Shown here: piece after piece, positions 25,201-26,292 of the stretch | Layout: every line of letters begins with the position of its first letter | How positions within the stretch are numbered: the first letter of the stretch is position 1 | Notes under the pieces: model-generated | Seen by the model: the letters and a program-made list of their open reading frames with translations, nothing else | The model's database searches: none | Told to the model about the DNA's origin: nothing | Made by a program: the position numbers and the translations under genes | From: Muribaculaceae bacterium | GTDB taxonomy: Bacteria > Bacteroidota > Bacteroidia > Bacteroidales > Muribaculaceae | Reading direction: 5' to 3' | Length of the DNA stretch: 26,292 bases | NCBI GenBank assembly: GCA_902836725.1 | Contig: CADFRV010000006.1 | Location: 1 to 26,292 of the forward strand

Positions 25201-26068
25201 AATAGCCGGATGTACCGCTTTTAATACCCTGATATTCCAGATTGCCGTATTCGCGGAAATGTCCGTCGTAATTATACAGGCGGTCATCCCCCTTATATTC
25301 ATGATTTCCCACTGCTGTCATATTCGAGAGGGTGGGTGACACAGATCGTGATTTATAGAGGTGTACTTTCTCATACAGATTGAGGTCACCTCCGTAATCA
25401 ACCTGGTCACCATCGTTGAGGAGGAAACTGATATAGTCCTCAAACGGTCCGTCGCCATATTTTTCTTTTACCGTCTGACGGGCGGCATTGAGCATCCACT
25501 CGTAATCGGATCTCTCGTTGCGCTGATGGTCTCCGATAAGAAGTATACGCATTTTGGCTTTGTCGCCGGCCTGCGGCATTGTGCGGAAACGATATATTTC
25601 GCTGTCGGTGCCATTGGTGGAGACCTGATAATAGTATACGGTATTTGGACGTAGACCGGTCAGCTTGGCCGTGTGCCAGAAATAATTGCTGGAGATGGAT
25701 CTTACGGCCGGCTCGCAGGAACTGTCGAGATTATCAGGAGACGTGCCGAAACGCACTATGGCACCGGTCTCTTTCTTTGATGTCTTCCAGTTCACACAGA
25801 TGGATTCCGGAGTGTTCATGTTGAGATACGGCACAGTAACTTCAGCAGGAGCATCCTTCGGCGCAACGGTGAGGCGTGCGGCCTGATAAGTGCCATCTTC
25901 CTGAGGAATATAATAAATATCCGGTTCGGTCCGTTTCTCCCCTCCGATAGTGGATGTGTTTCCGGAAACAATCCTGATTTCCTTAAAACTTGAAATCTGC
26001 CGTTGCGCATGAGCATACATCCCACCCAAAGCGCAAAGCATGGTTGCGATCACAAAACTCTTTTTCAT
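22283..26068 (-). CDS. Purple-acid-phosphatase-like / PI-PLC X fusion with Ig-like repeats and T9SS-like tail
   Basis: A secreted 1261-residue protein with two catalytic domains. The start at 26068 gives a standard signal peptide (MKKSFVIATML, ending AHA); an ATG at 26098 would add ten residues. A fibronectin-like domain (about 70-165) precedes a metallophosphoesterase (about 170-450) with GDHQ (179-182), GDQVDY (220-225), GNHE (254-257), H336 and GHHH (372-375), the purple acid phosphatase pattern with a variant first motif. After another fibronectin-like domain (about 470-588) come three Ig-like repeats (about 590-876), two carrying a WVGIY motif. A PI-PLC X domain (about 880-1170) keeps both catalytic histidines, H901 in IPGTHDA and H948 in IYHG, and R936 in FDLR. 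The end (about 1195-1261, PGIYIVR) resembles a T9SS tail. Likely activities are cleavage of phosphatidylinositol or GPI-type phosphodiesters plus phosphomonoester removal; substrates are unproven. Confidence 0.88.
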   Translation of the reverse strand: MKKSFVIATMLCALGGMYAHAQRQISSFKEIRIVSGNTSTIGGEKRTEPDIYYIPQEDGTYQAARLTVAPKDAPAEVTVPYLNMNTPESICVNWKTSKKETGAIVRFGTSPDNLDSSCEPAVRSISSNYFWHTAKLTGLRPNTVYYYQVSTNGTDSEIYRFRTMPQAGDKAKMRILLIGDHQRNERSDYEWMLNAARQTVKEKYGDGPFEDYISFLLNDGDQVDYGGDLNLYEKVHLYKSRSVSPTLSNMTAVGNHEYKGDDRLYNYDGHFREYGNLEYQGIKSGTSGYYAYQTGSVLFVVLNSDDPSVAQKMWVRKVIAAASVDPSVEFVVSVQHRPLYAEQYAGDVSQWMLDEIMPILSSTPKHVLNCAGHHHLYARGQMTDSPVYHIITGGGVGTSAEGYEQLWGKTPDNFNHDEVQKTIDHWTYQILEFDPETRTMTVDCYSIGNSRLALDNELVDTFTRTIDAGEIPARPVIAPVDETVTLPYTFTQSTADAASPYAVRYQIASDAEFKSTVIDKVINAEDFYGATEDFRPLDINKDLDLKKFTVENGDLPNGTYYIRVCNRNANIEWSEFSEPVKFAVEGAGDPATVDLGGRFFHTGTQLHLTYGGAPLNTDAWVGIYKEHYTPGTSDTSDLYEYTKDASGSWDFTINTPGAYFAVLFKDGGYTEISPRAYFVVSDNCDDSATPSVSTDKFVYEVGDPIVVQLENAPCISKDWVGIYTSTVAVVKNGKSHSYAYAGSDPMGTVTLNVSGNFNYTTPVSDGLYYATYCIADQYYEPVERSYFIVGKPVLLETEKKGYHSGDEVRFVYEGTPAWDGVTLSVYSGETLIADIPVADNGGVVGFEAPAEGVYEACIRTADGKEISPRIGFTVEKAVIDAWMSRLEDNAYLHQVSIPGTHDAATGNGTTMDSFARTQELSLVGQFEAGIRAFDLRPSVSDGILKIYHGIVETKVTFDEALSAICEQLDNYPTEFAVVVMRHEDDHESASDKELWNGLVEQTLADEKYAGRFVDFTNTLTVADVRGKILLLSRDKYATKPVGGFITGWTHSADFSEQGNGRVTGTNSRAYARLHVQDFYETRNAMDKKLSAISNLLDHSVKLNTSSSHNWVINHTSGYSQTGLFATADAYRLNAASTNIAVVDYLSDEANAGPAGLVMMDYAGVDRSGDYDVNGHKLVDAVIGNNFRYTMRGKSSGVEDVAVSSEDDIAIVANGEVRANGLIEVYTTGGVLYATGYGKISVTAPGIYIVRTAGAACKMVVR
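23441..24301 (-). repeat. Three Ig-like repeats in the phosphatase/PI-PLC protein
   Basis: Three consecutive domains of about 90 residues share a start with F-x-x-G or Y-x-x-G-D, a central segment (AWVGIY, DWVGIY, and a weaker third form) and a closing YxAxxxxxG-like strand followed by a YFVV-like strand. The DWVGIY segment resembles SKICH domains of eukaryotic inositol phosphatases; that likeness is by motif only. Confidence 0.65.
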
Positions 26069-26177
26069 GTCAGTCAGTATGGTTTTTATGGTATTCAAGC
26101 TGCCTTACTAATGTATGGGCAGCAATGTACAAAATTGGTTATGAGGTAAAAGGTTTATTACACTGGTTGCCTCAATG

Positions 26178-26211
26178 CAAAGGTAAGGATAAATTCTGTA
26201 ATTTTCACAAA
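26178..26211 (-). promoter_or_regulatory. Promoter of the phosphatase/PI-PLC gene
   Basis: The minus strand reads TACCTTTG (26185-26178), followed by CA, a typical Bacteroidota minus-7 element. TTTG lies upstream at 26211-26208 with a slightly long 22-bp spacer. The leader would be about 100 nt. Bases 26212-26292 are AT-rich with no gene seen. Confidence 0.6.
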
Positions 26212-26292
26212 AACGCATGATTTTTCGCGGCTTTTCACACGGCTCTTTCATTTAAGATTGTCTTGCACTTGGGGGAATATTGTTATTTTATA

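Overview
The window looks like a piece of a Bacteroidota (Bacteroidales) chromosome. The evidence is several minus-7 elements of the form TAnnTTTG, a hybrid histidine kinase/AraC regulator, weak or absent Shine-Dalgarno sites, and type IX secretion (T9SS)-like C-terminal tails on large secreted enzymes. Muribaculaceae or Prevotella-like relatives would fit, but the genus is inference. All nine genes lie in a secreted carbohydrate-active enzyme island. There is no SusC/SusD pair, transporter, tRNA, rRNA, transposase or CRISPR array in view.

The left third (77-9724) is on the minus strand. In order of transcription it holds a large duplicated surface protein of unknown function (6950-9724) closed by a strong intrinsic terminator, then a short-headed hybrid two-component regulator (4914-6647) with its own well-formed promoter, then a GH78 alpha-L-rhamnosidase (77-4840) carrying a tripled jelly-roll insertion and a T9SS tail. 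A 394-bp divergent promoter region (9725-10118) separates this arm from the plus-strand arm.

The plus-strand arm opens with a 1468-residue fusion of a glutaminase-A-like protein (DUF4964/DUF5127/DUF4965/DUF1793) to a GH2 glycosidase. Its reading frame is broken near the end, so a T9SS-like tail is left out of frame. After a terminator comes a compact operon: GH76 (alpha-1,6-mannanase family), a lipoprotein paralogue of the glutaminase-A-like half, GH92 (alpha-mannosidase, probably alpha-1,2), and GH43. It ends at a strong hairpin that also serves the convergent last gene.

The last gene (22283-26068, minus strand) fuses a purple-acid-phosphatase-like phosphoesterase, three Ig-like repeats, a PI-PLC X domain with its catalytic residues intact, and a T9SS-like tail. 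Together the genes suggest outside-the-cell and periplasmic breakdown of a mannose-containing glycan or glycoconjugate that also carries rhamnose and other sugars. The phospholipase/phosphatase raises the possibility that GPI-linked or phosphorylated mannoproteins are among the targets, but this is inference. The most novel candidates are the glutaminase-A-like family acting as a glycan enzyme (two copies, one fused to GH2), the phosphatase/PI-PLC fusion, and the duplicated lectin-like surface protein.
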